A DNA stretch of 64,000 bases, from NCBI RefSeq assembly GCF_002078875.1, contig NC_034411.1, positions 34,675,971-34,739,970 on the forward strand, read 5' to 3'. The notes under the pieces are model-generated. The model saw only the letters and a list, made by a program, of their open reading frames with translations. It was not told where the DNA came from and searched no databases. Shown here piece after piece: positions 10,585 to 25,500 of the stretch (position 1 is the first letter of the stretch; the number at the start of each line of letters is the position of its first letter). This DNA comes from Numida meleagris. Taxonomy: Eukaryota; Chordata; Aves; Galliformes; Numididae. Made by a program: the position numbers and the translations under genes.

Positions 10585-13500
10585 TACAAATTTCTCACTA
10601 TTGTACAGAAGCTTCCAGCAGATAGTAGAAATACCAAGGTGGTGCAGGAAACTTTCCACAGAGGTACAACCACCTGATACTCAAAATACATTTCTCTTCA
10701 AAGTTACTGAAGACTGCACAAGGATTTCTTTTCTACATTTGAGATGTTCTCCAGCACCGTTTTATGTAGAAGTTACAGAAGCCAGAACTAGCATTGCCTA
10801 CTTAGCTTTAGTTAATATCTAAAACATCTTGCACAGCTCAAGCTAAAAGATAGTTAATGCACTTATAGAAAAGCTCCTAACAGTTCATAGGATTTTTTTT
10901 TCCTCCAATTCCTGTGGTAACAGCTACATTTTATGGTACAGTTACAAGGATGTAGAAAGTAGCTTTTCATTGCTTGGTCACAAATGCATGCTGTTTAAAT
11001 AATTCAAAGGGAGCTCCTTCTAATCTCATGAAGGAGAAGCCACACCGCTCAAATGCATACTAATGAATTTGTTCTTAAAGTTGTTATTAAAATGGTATTG
11101 TTAATGAGCCAAAGCCCTCCTCTCCATCCAAAAGAACTATTTCCCTTATTTGTTCCCCCTTACACAGAGTTATAACTATGAACTCCCAGAAGGAGGGCCA
11201 CTACACTGCCAAGGAGGCAAATGTCTCTCCTGACAATCAGGCCTGCAAAACAAAGCCTTTAAGTAAAATAAACAAACATAGGAAAGTTTAAAAGTGTGAG
11301 AAGAGAGCAGTAGATGCCTCAGTGTTCTTTTAGCATACCATCTCTTTTAATATCAACATCATGAAGGAAGTGATATTATTAGGAAAACAAAAAAGAGTAT
11401 GAAGCTACAGCAATCACTGTTAGTAGATGCCTCTAACTATTTCTGGTTTGAACTCCAGAGCAAAGCAAAACACTAAACACAGGCTGAGATACTGCTATCA
11501 TAGCTGGGGCAATATGGAGCAAGGCACAGGGCAGTTATAAAGAACACTAGTCCAATTAGGGAAGTTTGAGTGTCAGGCTGTTGAGTTCCCTATCATTTCC
11601 TGGCACCACTACCTTTAATTAGGCCTTAGATTGATTACTGCCTTTGTTCTCCACTGACCCACCACTGGCTCTGACTGGGGCTGTATTTTCTCTGCTACAA
11701 TTAGAAGGCAGAGTTCTGAGTGTCAGCAAGCATTACACAGGCAACCAGCCGGCTTGCAACTGCTGAGCTTTTAGAGAAGAGATGTGTTTGTGACATTAGC
11801 ATACAACATTTCTTTCTTTAAAGAATAAGAAGGCTAGAGTCAGTCTTGGTCCAGCAGTAAACTACACTCAAAGTTAAAGTCTGATGCTGTCATGGTAGGC
11901 AGTATATTGTGAGAAACACAGAGCAGGATGGCATTATGCAGCTCACCTGGTTTTTCTGTAATCCAACAATGTGGAGAAGGCAAGAGTGGAAGAATACAAG
12001 AATAATTTCAGACTGCTTCCTGAGCATTCAGTTTGTAAACAGCAGCAATAGACTAGATACAATCATTCTGTATGTAGGATATAAAACTTCATGGCAATCT
12101 AGCGCACTAGGGTTATCTGCAGAGCTAAAGAAATACAAGAATACATTAAAGAAATTAAAGCTTTGAAGAGGGTGACTTGTGGAAAATCTCTTCCCACATT
12201 TCCTATGCTCACTCTTAAGTGCTACCACAATATAACAACTGATTTTTTAATGTAACAAAAAAACAGCTAAGAACCCTTATGCCACACTGCATGAAGACAG
12301 ACAGCTTTCCCCCCCCCCCCAATAAAAATTATACAGTCTTAGCAGGGAGAGAAAGTAATCAGTGTAAAGAAACAAAGGTCAAAACAACATGGTTTGTTCA
12401 AAACTATATGGTTTGTCTGTGCTACTGCAGGAATGAGAATTCCTATTTCCACATATAAGGTTAGCAAATATTCACAGCACCACAGCGCTTCTTGTCCTTA
12501 AAACAGGTCCTGGGAATCAAACTATCAATACCGTTTTGACCGTGATGAGTCATTTTGCTCCTTCATACCTTTAATCTTTAGTCATGCATTTCCTCAGAAT
12601 AGATGAAAGGCTGGAAGATAATTCATTAATATTTGCAAATTATTTGGGTGAATTTCCAAAACTGAACTACTGAAGTTATTACTAGAACTGAGCCCAGTTA
12701 ATAAAAGATGTCTTGATGCATTTTGACTAATTAAAATGTCTGAACATGAGAAGGCTCTATTAAGGATGATTTCTTTGGTACAAGTAGGCACCTCAGAAAA
12801 CATGAGCTACTGATGGCAAAAAAAGAAAAAACGGTGATTTGCAGTTTTTTTGTTTTATTTTGTTGTTGTGATTGTTCTTTCCTTCTTCTCATCATTAATG
12901 CTTGGCAAGCTCTCACAAAGCAGTACAATGGCCACCTGTGGAACCAGAACAACGTTGGTCAATTCTGCCAGCGAAACTACGTTACCAGCCTTTAGAGGGT
13001 TTTCCCATTTAGAGAACTGACATATAGCACCCATGTTCCTCTGCCACATCAGCTGCTGTCATCACTGCAGGCATGCTCATCCTCTTTCAGACAAGAAAGC
13101 CATTGTCAGGGCTCATTTCTGCCTTGCTATTTACTATTGTTACTATTTTGGCCTAAGACGTAATTGCAATTAAGCAAGCCTGTAAAAGCTTTCCAGGTGA
13201 CGCAAGAGAAGAGCAACATTTACTCACTGAATTCCCTGAAATCACTGAAATACCTTTAGCAAGTAGAAGCAGCCATATGTTTTTATTAAACCAAAAAGCA
13301 TGAACAGCAGTCACAGCCAGGGAACTTGCAACTGGTTCTCTCCTTCCACCACCTCCAACATAAAGTAAATGTAAGAATTAGCACAAGCCACAAAGACAAA
13401 TTCTGTCTCTTTTCCTGTCTATCCCCTGCATTACTGGACACCACGAGCTTCAGAGAAACTTTGGCCTACAGGACCACAAGATCAAGTTAAGGTTTGTGGC

Positions 13501-16500
13501 TACTGGAAAGCTAAAACAAAACTGAGTTTCTGCAGTGCTGTAAATTGTCCAGTACATAATTTTGAGAAGTGCAGTGGTAGCCCACAGTAAACTTGCAAAC
13601 CAAGGAGAAACTGCTGTTACAAAGAGGTTGTACTCTGTGGCTAATAGGTGGTGTTTTGTTTTTTTTCCAGTAAACCTCTGTAATTAAATTGCAGATGAGT
13701 TAAATATCATTGTGCTTTAGGAAGAATCCTTGTCTTCTATAATACATACCCATCCATAGTTTGAACATGAATTGCTCCATCACTGATACTTTCCAGTTCA
13801 TAATCCAGATCTTGCAGATCTGCTGAACATCAGGTATCTTTCAGTGACTGTAGATTAATAAGTGATGTGGAATTTGTTTTAACTGCAAAAGCTCAGTGAA
13901 ATACAAATTTATTCTATTGCAACACAGATGCAGTATTTGATCCATTATCTGGATACTCCTCTTTGCTCATAGGTACAGCATGGGGCAATTGAAGGAGAAT
14001 AAGGCACATATCTCAGAGGAGCCGAGAGGCTCATTACCTATACTGACCAGAAGTACAGACTCAGGAGATCCACACACTTGGTGCCACAGCCCCTTTCAAA
14101 AGGGGTGAGTGCTGCAGCAGATTGTTTGAGCCACTCTAAATGACAAAGGAGAAGGTCTTCACGTTCCACAGCTGCAGAAAAGAAGCCTGCAACTTGCGGA
14201 TTGTTAAGGAGACACTGGGACAGCCCAGCACAAACATCTCAATATCAGCAGAGTTAAATCACAGCTTTTCATAGCCTGCTTTGCAGGGAACATAGATATC
14301 TCTAAGATATATTTCTCCCCCCCCCAAGCATCTTTCATCCTTTTATAGGCCTTCTTCCATTAGGTGGTATTAATTTGCTATTTGTAACTGCAAATGGTCA
14401 TTCATGGACGCACTGGGGGACCACAAAACACTGTATTTAGACTTTCTGCCATCAATACAATACTCATCTGTCTTGCATTGCTGTACTAAATTCACATACC
14501 TCCAGACCAATTCTAAGTATAAGCATTCTGTTAATCAGATTGGCATCTCCGCCAGTTTTTCTACCACCTACCCAAGAAAAAAAAAATGTAAAAACAGATA
14601 ACAAAAGGGTAATAAGACCAACGTCTGAAATGTCTGGTTTATGTTGCCCTTCAGTTATGAGTACATTTTTTCATGATGCAGTCAAACTGCAGGAAAAAAT
14701 TCCTTTGCCTGTAGCTATGCGTAGTCACACTGTTTACAAATACTCTGATGTCAGACGAGCAGTTAATGTCTTAATCACTCAGCTAGGTGTAGATATTTGG
14801 CTCTAGGAAACAACTGTCTCCAGACTGAAAGAGAACAAAGGTGAAATAAGGTCTAATTTACTGAGTAACACTGTGTGCACTGGTCCTCCTTTTTGCTAGT
14901 ATTGGGGTGGGGGTGCTGGTTTTGCAGTGTTAGCTCACCAGCAAGTTGACTATGCAATCAGACAGCTAAGTGCTAGCAGAAGCATACACTTGGTCAGACA
15001 GGATTGCAGAGGCATAGCAACAAAGGCAGAGAGACTGCACAATCTCTTTCCCTGGGGATGCTCAAAATTGGACTGCATGAGCCCACAAGCAAGCTGATTC
15101 TGGGAGTACAAGAAAACCACACTGCAGCTTTGCTGCCGCTCTGCTGGTTCATAGGCAGGCCTACCATTTCATGCAGCCAATTCAGGAGGCTGCTGTTACC
15201 CAATAAAGTTTTAATTGTGTCACATAGCCCCAGTTCAGACCACTTGCTTGTATTATCACCTCTGATGTTAGTTGAGAGGTTCTCACTGAGATCACCTGGT
15301 ACCAAGTGCAAGGCTTGCTTTGCGATACCTACTATGCGCTGCTTACTCTCATTTTGTTCAACATTCAGAGCTCTTGCTTACATGTCTGCTTTCACTTATT
15401 AAAATACAAGCAAGCTTTCTAAAGATAGTAATATTTTCTAAAGGCCTTGATTTCATTTTAAGTTGTATTTTAATGTCTCTATGAAATGAATGACAGTCCT
15501 AACACTTGACAAAACCAATGCAAAATCAAGTCTAACATGCAGTAGAGATTGTCACAACAGTGATTCTGGTTGCAGTTCTCAGTTCCTTTACAACAGGCTT
15601 AGGAAGGCCCTTCCAGAGCCCTAGCAGTTTGCTAGAAACTGTAAGGAATTCACAGCAACTCCAGAAAAAAAAAGCAACAGGTTTTGCAATAATCTTAGCC
15701 AATATTAAAATTGAAAAGATCCTCCATAAGTTGCTTTCCATGCTAATGATCAGAAAAACTAAAATGAAGATAACAAAGTCTGAGGTATCGTCAGCTCCTG
15801 TAGAATCTGGCTGCTAAGCACCACAGCAAGCTCTTTTCTTAGGATTAGTTGCTATAATCAGAGCCAGCAACAACCCCATCCAAGTAAGCCATTAGTTAGA
15901 GAAAATAAAATTATGAGAAGCAGAAAATGGGCAGAGAGAATAAATGTTTTTGTTTTAAAGGGAAGGGATGTATGCAGAGTGTTTGTTGGTTACAGGAAGA
16001 GAAACAGCAGTGTGTAAAGAAAGCACAGGGTTGTAGCCAATTAGCAACTCCACGCTTTGAGTGATTTAACAAGCCTCAGACTGCCTGACAGGATCCTCCA
16101 ACACAATGACAAAGGAAAACAAACTCCATTACTCCTTCACCCAGCACATGGGAAGCCTCTAACAAACACCAGAACACCAATGTACTTTTCACCTTCATTT
16201 TTACACTCTGCAACTTAAGAGTCCCTACAATTCCCAGAATAAAAACTAAGACTGAGTGTGGTTCAGAATGTACAGTTTACAGTGAACACAGTGATTTTCT
16301 AATTAATTGTACATCCACTGCAATATGTTGCCAGTGGTTTTTGTACCTTAATTCTCATACTGGTCTCCAGATCACTCACAGCATGCTGCTGGAAGCCTAA
16401 CATAAAAACAGTATTGTAACAGAGCACACAGGTCACCACAGATGGTTCAAATTAATGGCAGCCTAATAAGCCATTCCCCAGACAAAGAGGAAGCACATCC

Positions 16501-19500
16501 AGTGCTGCCTGTAGTGAAGTGTCTCCAAACACCTGCCTTTAGACACATTGCAGAGCATGAAGCATAGGTAATATCCAGTCTGAAAACCCACTTTTCTTCC
16601 TATTTCATCTTCCTCATCTAGGAGTGAGACCTAGAAGACCAGACTCTCCAGGCATCAGCATCTCAAAACAAGCACATACATGTAATCCAGCCACCCAGCA
16701 ATAGTGTGATCAGCTTTACATGAAGTTACTCATCTGCTTTAGGTCTGCTTCCTAACAAACTGGTAACAAATAGATATCAGAGCAGATACACAATCTTAAG
16801 ACAGCAGCTCTTGCCAAGCATGGAGGTCAAAGGCACCTACAAACCTCCTTCCTTCATCCCTTGCACTTACAGAAAAAAGACACTGCTCTGCAACATCTTG
16901 CTTTTACTAGGTATATCCCTGATAAGTACTGATCTCTGGAGCCACTGACTGGCAAAGCAAAACGTTCCCTCCTTGAATTCCTGTGAGACAGTAGTTGGAG
17001 CATTCCTCTTAGAAGGAGAGGCCAGCCAGTGAGATCTGACAGAGGAAAGGTACTGACTAAAGTCTCCCTCTCCTGCATGAGGGCAGCAATCCTGCTTGCA
17101 ACAGCTACTCCTCCCCAGCCATTTCTGGTTTGAGTTAAACACCCACTCTGTAAGGGAACAATTTCTGAGGATTTCTGCAGGGTTGAGGTAATATACAGAA
17201 ACTCAGTTACAAAGATTTGGCAGAAATTAAACACTGAATGTGTATTCAGCTTCAGAAGCACTTTGCATAGCCCCGCAGCCAGCAGAAGGTCTTGCAAGAG
17301 TTTTATGAGGCCAAGAAACATATAGTGGGCTTTGGTAGCCTACAAGAAACAATGGAATAAACAGTAGCTGAAAGACTACTCTCAGCTCAGAATCTTTAAA
17401 CAACTTTGCCAAAATATCTACAGAAATGGAGGCTGTAAGAGCAGCAGCATGCACTTAAATACAGTGCACTCAACAAGAGAATCAGGGACGATGAAAAACA
17501 CCAGTGTTATCTCTTTTAAGAAGTTAATACTAATGTAATGCCTGCTTTCCTGCTAGCCATTAATTGATTTACCCACAAGGGCAAGTCATTTCTTTTTCTT
17601 TATGTGGTGCCATTGAAGAACAGAACTTTCTCAGAAGAGACATTCATGACTGAGATCACTCTCCACAGAAGTGAAGTAAAGCATTAGCCTGTTTTCTTGG
17701 TCACCTGGCAAAGCCACAGGCAGCAGGGTATCTTGGGGTGTGTTTTCTGCCTACTGGTCTCAGAGTCTCAGCCTAAGGATCACATGGATTACAAACAGGA
17801 TCTAAACAAGTGTTTGGAATACTAGTAGGGATGTGTATGTTTGCATCAGAGAGGATATAACAAGGAAAAAATTTAAATGGTTCTGGGTAAGTAAAGAAAA
17901 CAAAAACGATTAGAGCAAAACAATAATTAAGAATTAAAAGTGGAATTTCTGCCACTTAAAGCTTATGAAAAACAACATTAACAAAGATATCTCAGGCTAG
18001 GAAACAAAGGGAATACATCTGGGGGATCTTATAAGCTTGTACAAATTATTACATGTAAGTTCTACGACATTCAAAACAAACTTTTCAAAAAGGAGAAAAA
18101 TGCATTCAAGCAGTTACTTCTCCACTAGACAAAAAACACTAAGTAACCTGTACCAATTAATATTGTAACAAACGAAGTGACAAAGGCCCCTTTTCTGTTC
18201 TCTCAAATACAGTTTAACAGCATTTATACATTGGTAAGTCTTGCATCATCCATTTGATCTCTAGAAAGAGAGAGAGGCAGACAGAATACAAAACAAACAT
18301 TAACAAACACTACATGAATACAGAATGCTTAACAACATGCTATTCACAACAGCAGACAACAAAGGACAATGAAATTATTCATAGATATGAACTGTCCAAG
18401 GTAGGGAAAAAAGGAAGAGAATAAACACTCAAAAGAAGTCTACACTACAAGACACCCAATCCCATTAGCATTTTTTTCCCTTTTTTCCCCCCCTTTGTTG
18501 AACTACCAGATGCTTCTCTTACTAATCATAGAATCAGAAATCAAGACCTTTTTTTTTTTAAAAGATTTATCATGATAAATTAATTACCACATATTTAACT
18601 GCCATATTCCAATCCCTTCAAAGCTGACAGCTTTTAAAGATGGACTCCCTTCTTTCCCTCTGCATAGAGGGAAAAGAACCAATGCATAGCCAATATACAA
18701 GAGCTGCTGAAGAACATGTCGTCAATATTAGTAAGAGAAAAAATTCCATTTGTTGACAGCATAAGCATGCAACAAACAGACTTGGTTTTATACAAAAAGT
18801 TCATCAAGTTGTTCTGCATCTCTTCTCCTCAGCTGTAAAAACAGAAGGAGCTGCCATGATCCACATTTTAATTAGATGAGACCTACAGGTGTACTCCAGT
18901 AATAGGTACATCAACGTGATTGTTTGCAGCTGTGTGAAGTCCCAGGGCTTCAACGAGCATGATCATTACATGCCACCTGAGTTTATCTCTATGAGTACAT
19001 GCTGTCTTTTGCTAAGCAAAGAAAAAGGTCTCTTACTATGGAAAGTTCAGTCCCACATCACAAACAAATATTAAAAGCTGTTAACAGAAAGCCAGCAAGA
19101 ATGAAAATAGCCAGAGCTACACAGAGACACCCCATAAATTTACCTTGCCAGTCAAAGCAAGCTACAGCTAAGGTGCTTGTTTCTGAAATCTGGTAACTAA
19201 GTTACATCTACAGGACGTGCTCTCCTGTCCCTACACAGCGTTAACTTTCTGTAGCTACGTCAGAGCTTACTACCTTACATACTCACAGCTAAATCTAGAG
19301 AAGTTTATTCCTCCAAGTTCCAAGGTCTGATGCATCAGCTGCAATTAAGAGGAGCAAGGAACTTATCTTTTTGATAACTTCTAAATATCAAGTAAGCTCA
19401 GCTTGTTTTCTAGGTTAGTCAAAAATTCCTGATCCCAGACACCTTTCCAACAAAGCTTACGTTATCTGAGTTTCAGTTTCAACAAGTTACTCTAGAAAAC

Positions 19501-22500
19501 CACCCCAAGGTTTCCAGTCCAAATTCACATTGAAGTGAGGCAAAGAACAACTCCAACATTTTTCATGCATCAGTGCTGTGAAGCAATGGAAGGCAATGAT
19601 AGTGCCTTCTACTAGGATAGGAGCATGCTTGTAAAAGTATTCATCAAGAATTAGTTTAGAAAGCAATAAAGGAAAAGCGACCCACCTTTTCCAAAGACTG
19701 GTGGAGTCCTGAGAAAGGCAGTCTCCAAACACAGATGCTACTCCCTCAGCTACTAACCCTTAAATGAGGGCAAGGAGAGGTGGACCCCAGATCCCTTTTA
19801 GTTGCTTAGGTACATTGCTTGCACCTGAGCTCCCTGGATTAGCCATGCCTTCGCACCTGGTGCTCAATCATTGGTTCAGACTGTGACCTAGCAATTCCCA
19901 TGCAAGTAGTAACAAAGAAGAGATGAGAGGCTTCAACACAGAAAAAAGATTTGCAGACTATCTCTCTGCTCTTTGAAGAAGACAATCATGATTCTTAAAA
20001 AAAATCCAGGAACTTTCCCCTTTCTCCTCCAGCCACCACACTATCAAAATCATAACAAAAATAAATCATCCTTGTTATTTGTCTTAATTATGCACATGTC
20101 TGATCAAAGAACAGAACATGTAGAAGTTATTTCATTTTTAACTTCCAGAAATAAAAAACCTGTACTTTACTCTGAAAGTAACTTCATCCTATTTTTAAGA
20201 GCTGCACAGCTTGTCAGCAGAAGGACACTGGAAGCTCTGCAGCTATCACTGCCAAAAATGGTGCAGAAAAGAAAAAGAATATATACACACACACGTGCAT
20301 AGAGAGCAGAACTGCATGAAAACTGCACTGAAGTAATGAATCCTATCCTCTCCTTTCACATGGAGGTGGGTAAGTAATGGCACAACAGAGATTTCATTCA
20401 TACAGAGGATTAGGGTACACTGGGAAGTCTCAGTCTGACAATTTGCTGCAGATGCTTGCTTAGAGGAGCCATTTATCAGTGTCACCCATGCACATTACTA
20501 CACATTGCTTCCTCAGCAGCATGATTCCACACAAGCTTCCCACATAGCACACTCTGGTCCATGATATTGCAGGCACCAAAATAATCCTTATCTGGGCCTT
20601 ACCACTGTGTGCTTATTGAAACGATTCCTATTATCCAGCGTGTGTGCATTTGGAGTGGAAATAGGAAAAAATTTATTTCCTTTACTGATAAAAGGAACAG
20701 CAAATTAAGAGAAGTCACAACAGTTTCCCTTCTTCTCCCCTTCCTCTTTATACTCACGTTTAGTTCATTGCTTATAAACAGCTAAGCTAAGTATTCACAT
20801 CAGTCGAGCTGACTCCTGGAGGATACAGGCATCTTGGATGTTTCATCTCTCATTATACTTTAGTGGAATACTAAACAGGCAAGACAGAGGCAGACCTAGC
20901 TAGAAAGAGCTAAGTAACTAACTAGGAGTGACAAAGAAGGCTAGCAATTTAAAGCACTTCGAACTGCAAAATGCTTCATTTAGAGCCATCCCTGACAGTG
21001 CATTCAGTCCTCAAGTATAATGCATTCCCTTTCTTTAATTCTCCTTTCACACCTTAAGTCTTTTCTATTCTGCTTGTGAAGTATTTGGAACTACTACAAT
21101 TTAATAGCATGCCCTTAGAGTGTCTGCTATAATATTACCATAAAATTTGTGAACTCAACACCTTAACAATTCAAATTAGTGTGAAAGTCAAACCTTCTTT
21201 CCTTCAGAGACTGGTACAGGGAAAGGAGAAAAAACTGAATTCCTAATGACGCTCTAGAATGTCCTATCCTAATACCGACACAGTAAGACATACCAGTTAT
21301 TTGTTATGTTGGGCAAAACTGTTACTGCAATGGGTCAAGTCCCTATTTTATAGCAAGTCTCACACTGAGGGCATGAAATGTATGGGTCTTTGAGACGGGA
21401 AAGCAGAAGAGAAACAAATGAATTAGATGGAAGAAAATCCAGTTGTATCTTCAGATCACAGGATGCACCAGTACCTTAGCCTTTGAAAAAGCCAATTCAG
21501 AATTAAAATACTGAAGTGTATTAAACCAAAGGCAGCTCCCTCAAATTGCCCTCAGCTCCTCTAGCTGCTTGCTGACTCCTGAACTGTTTAGTAGCTCAAA
21601 GATCAACGGGAAAAGTGATAAAGAAAATAAAACCTTTATATACAGTTCTTCTGTAAAGCTTTAAAATACACCAGGAGAGGACCCTGGTGGTGAGCTCAGC
21701 TTTTTAAACTATGTTTGTCATCCATTACTCCTCATTTCCTCAGTGGGAAACTTTCCCATGGAAATGCTGCTCCTTTGCTGCTTGTCCCTTCCAAGGTACA
21801 GTTTTTGTTTCCCACTATCTCCATAGTCTGACTTCTTCCTTTCAAGGTCCTGCACTTCTGGCAGCATGCCTTTCCTATTCTCCCCTCAGCTTACTCCTCA
21901 CACCAGAGGAACAGATTTCCACGGCTTCAAAGGCCAGGCCTTGGCCCATGTGAACAGTCACTGGTTTTGCTTGTAGCCACCACCGTTACCAGGCCTATTG
22001 TTGCATGGCTGCTATTCCTCTAGTCTGCTTTAGTTTTCTGAATGCCTCTTCCCCTCTGCTTTCTCTGTCAGAGAAGTAGCTGTTTCAGGCTGCAGAGCAT
22101 CCAGAATAATCATGAGAGGCCACTGTCTGCTATTTCTGCTCTGCAGTATGTGCATTTGCCATGCATTTCCATCATCAAGAGTTATAAGCTTTCATTCTGC
22201 AGCTACCCTGCCTAAAAGAGAAACCATGTAAAACACCCCAATGAAAACAACTTCAAAATTCCTTTAAGACACCAAAATGTTTTGCACCATCTGCTGTAAG
22301 TAGTTACCTTTACCCTCTGGAACTTTTAAAGTTGTTGATTTTAAAGCCAAAAATCCAACAATACTCCAGTCAAGAAAAGGACAGATGGGAGATATGATCA
22401 CATACTTTGAACAACTAAAAATGATTGCAGTGGGCAATGGTATTCTGAAAAAGTCTTCAGAATTCCTGTATCTTAACTCTTACCTGAAAATTATAGGAAT

Positions 22501-25500
22501 CAAATACCAGCTGTTCATTTAAAATGAAAAGGCATTTTTAATAAGCTGCTTGTCCCATCATATATCATATTCTACATCAGCCAGACTTTTTGTAGGAATA
22601 CTAACCTGTGACTTCACAAAAATCAACTCCACAATAGCCAGAGTCTTGTTTTCATGGCTATGGGAAAACACATCCAAAACCTCCCTTAAGCCAGCTTCCT
22701 CTACTTCTTTTTCCCACCTAAAACTTTTCTCCCACCTCAAAACCTAAACCAAAATCCACAGAATTTGTCAAATCCATTACTCAAAATGGATTTGACACAG
22801 GAAAAATAGGCAGCCTTATTAGGCATGCTAAAAGAGCAGCTCTGGATTTAGGTTTACCACCCATGCTGCAAAACTGCTTAAAAGCCATCACTAATGGCCT
22901 TCCAGCTACCCATCATTTCCCCAGGTTCAGCCTGCCCAGACAGCTAGCTATTCCTTTCTCACAAATACCATTTTAATTGTGTCTCCCACTTTGTTAGCCT
23001 TCTCGACCTCCAGTAAAAGCCATCTACAGTCTAACAATCTCTTAAATCTGACACTTGTGCCAACTAGCACACCAGCAACTTCTATGCCTTCCTGCTAGGT
23101 TCACATGTACGCAGGCTTATTGTCAAGAATTTCTACTAGAAATCTAATGTATATGAACTGAAATGACAGCTTTAGGACTACTAGGGAGAGAAGGGGGAAG
23201 GGAGTGATAAGGAAAGAATACATATGTGTATTGCAAACGTCCCTTGTCACCAAAGACTTCATTGTGCCTTTATAGCATCAGGGCTTTTCCAGTTTCAACA
23301 CCTCCCCCCAAACAGCATATGCCAGCCACCAGCCCCAGCAAACTCTTAACTCTTCCTGTGGGAATGCTGCCAGCAATTTCAGCAATATTAACACTGGGAA
23401 TACCAACATGATTTAGGTGACTTGTTAAATTTTAATGATACCCATTAGAAAAGAGGAAAACACACAAGTCACAACTCCCAGTTTGGTGCATTTGGCTGCT
23501 GAATAGGATATTAATGTTTTTCTTTGCCTAGCACTATTAAATGAGCAGTGAAGCTAACAGAGAAATGAAGAGTAATGACTTCTCTTCTTGCTGTTCCGAG
23601 CCTGCTTAAAGCCAAGACAGCCTTATTGCTCACTGGGCTTTCTGCTGGAATCCATCAGGTAGATGGAGTCAATGGATAATTCTTTCAGCATTTGGCACTT
23701 CGCAGGTCAGAGGTTCATTTAGCTATGAGGCACAGAAAAATAAAACTGTCCAGTTGAAATAATAGCATACAAACACTGGCTAGGAGGCAAAACCCCACAA
23801 TCTAAAGAAGTCCAAGGTAATCAAGTCTGAATTTGCCTTTAGCAAGACAGAATTTTGCCCAAGTGACTCTTCAGGAGCCAGGACAGAAACAGGCAAAGGC
23901 CAAGTTCCTCCCCACTTTTAGCAAAGGTCTGCAGAACAACCATTCTCTTCAGCACTGCAGGAACCTCTTTTTCATCTTGAAGTACACATGTGGTGATCAA
24001 AGGAATAAGCACTTCCCAACAGAACCACACAGGGGCCCACAAAAATTGAAGAGCTCTATTCCTGAATCCTTATTTATCTTCAGTTAACTGTGTGGTTGAG
24101 GGAGAGAGAGGGAATGAAACATAACTTTGGGAAAATAATTCTATTGTTGGGTAGACACGCTCAGACAATCATGAACAAAGCTGAACATTCAAAACACCGA
24201 ATTTTCATTTTTCTCTTCAGAAAAAAAATATTTACTGTGGTGGATGTCAAAATCTCCATTCATTTTCTCCTCCCTTGACGTTTGTGTGAGCAGAATTTTC
24301 TTCCTGTGAAAGTCCATGGAATAGAGAAGCTGTTGTTAATACCAAAGTGCAAATAAATGGTCGTGTCAAGGTACTTACGATTTAGGCGGCATGGCAAAAT
24401 ACAAACTACTGTAGAGGTTTGCTATTAGTAGAACACAGAAATTCTGCAAGTTGAAACATTTGTAAACAGCAAATGTATATAAAGCAAATTCCACTTGAAG
24501 TTACTTTGAAAATTAAAAGCTTAAGTAATTCTACCCCTAATTAAAGATTTTCCTGCAGACACTAGATCTAGATTGCTTCGCATCAGTTGTCTGTGCCCAG
24601 CACTACCTATCTCCAAAATACACAGTTCCTCTGATACACACCACAATTTAATATGTTTTCAGAGCCACTCTCACAGTGGGTTAGTGTTCTGTTTGTCTAG
24701 TTGGGTGTTTTTTTCACTAGAAAATAAATTCATTTTAACAAAGGCATTTGATACTCTTTCTGAAACACCAAATCCATTGACTAACATCACTCATTAGCCA
24801 CTAACAAAACATACACTGTACAATCTTTAAGTAAAAATATCCAACACGTAGGGCAGCAAAATGAGGAGACTCAAACCTACTTTGTTGGAGAAGGGTACTA
24901 CAAGTTTAAATATGCAATATAGAAGTCTTCTACCAATACTGGATTCTTATAAGTAAATCCTGAAGTGTCCAGCTCCTTCTTAAAAAGAAGATTGTCTTCT
25001 GTCTTTATCATGAATTGTAAACCAAGATCAATTTAAGATCCTATTAACTCCCTCAGGTCTCTCAAACTTCCTTTGCAATTTTTTTTTCTTTCTATAAAGC
25101 GTACTACCGAATACAACTTCAAGGGAATGCTGAGAAGAAGAAACAGCCTGAAGGATTCTCAGATCAAGATCTGATTTCTTCCCTCTCAGAAAATAGAAAA
25201 TAGTCAATAATAAATAAAGAAATGCAAGATCAACCATAGGTATTAAACAGAATAGCAGGTTTAATACAAAAATAGAATTTAAGAAACATACCAATGTTGG
25301 AACAATATGTAGCTCTTAACCTTACTGTACTGTACTTAGTGCACAGGAAAAACAGTGAGTTTAACTTTGATACCTTAGAAATACATCCAAGGTGCAAATG
25401 AATACACCATTTTCTTAAAACTGATTATTTTGCATAGGTAGTTCCTATTTTCCTTTAATTTCTCTTCTGTAAAGAAGTTACAAAATACTCCTGCATCCTG

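Noticed and set aside
16854..17321. 155-codon minus-strand frame in KIF26B intron 2
   Set aside because: It was tested as a possible KIF26B exon because of its strand, but it does not resemble any KIF26B segment.
18530..18560. AATCATAGAATCAGAAATC resembling a reverse CR1 tail
   Set aside because: The adjoining sequence does not continue into any CR1 region, so the match is too short.
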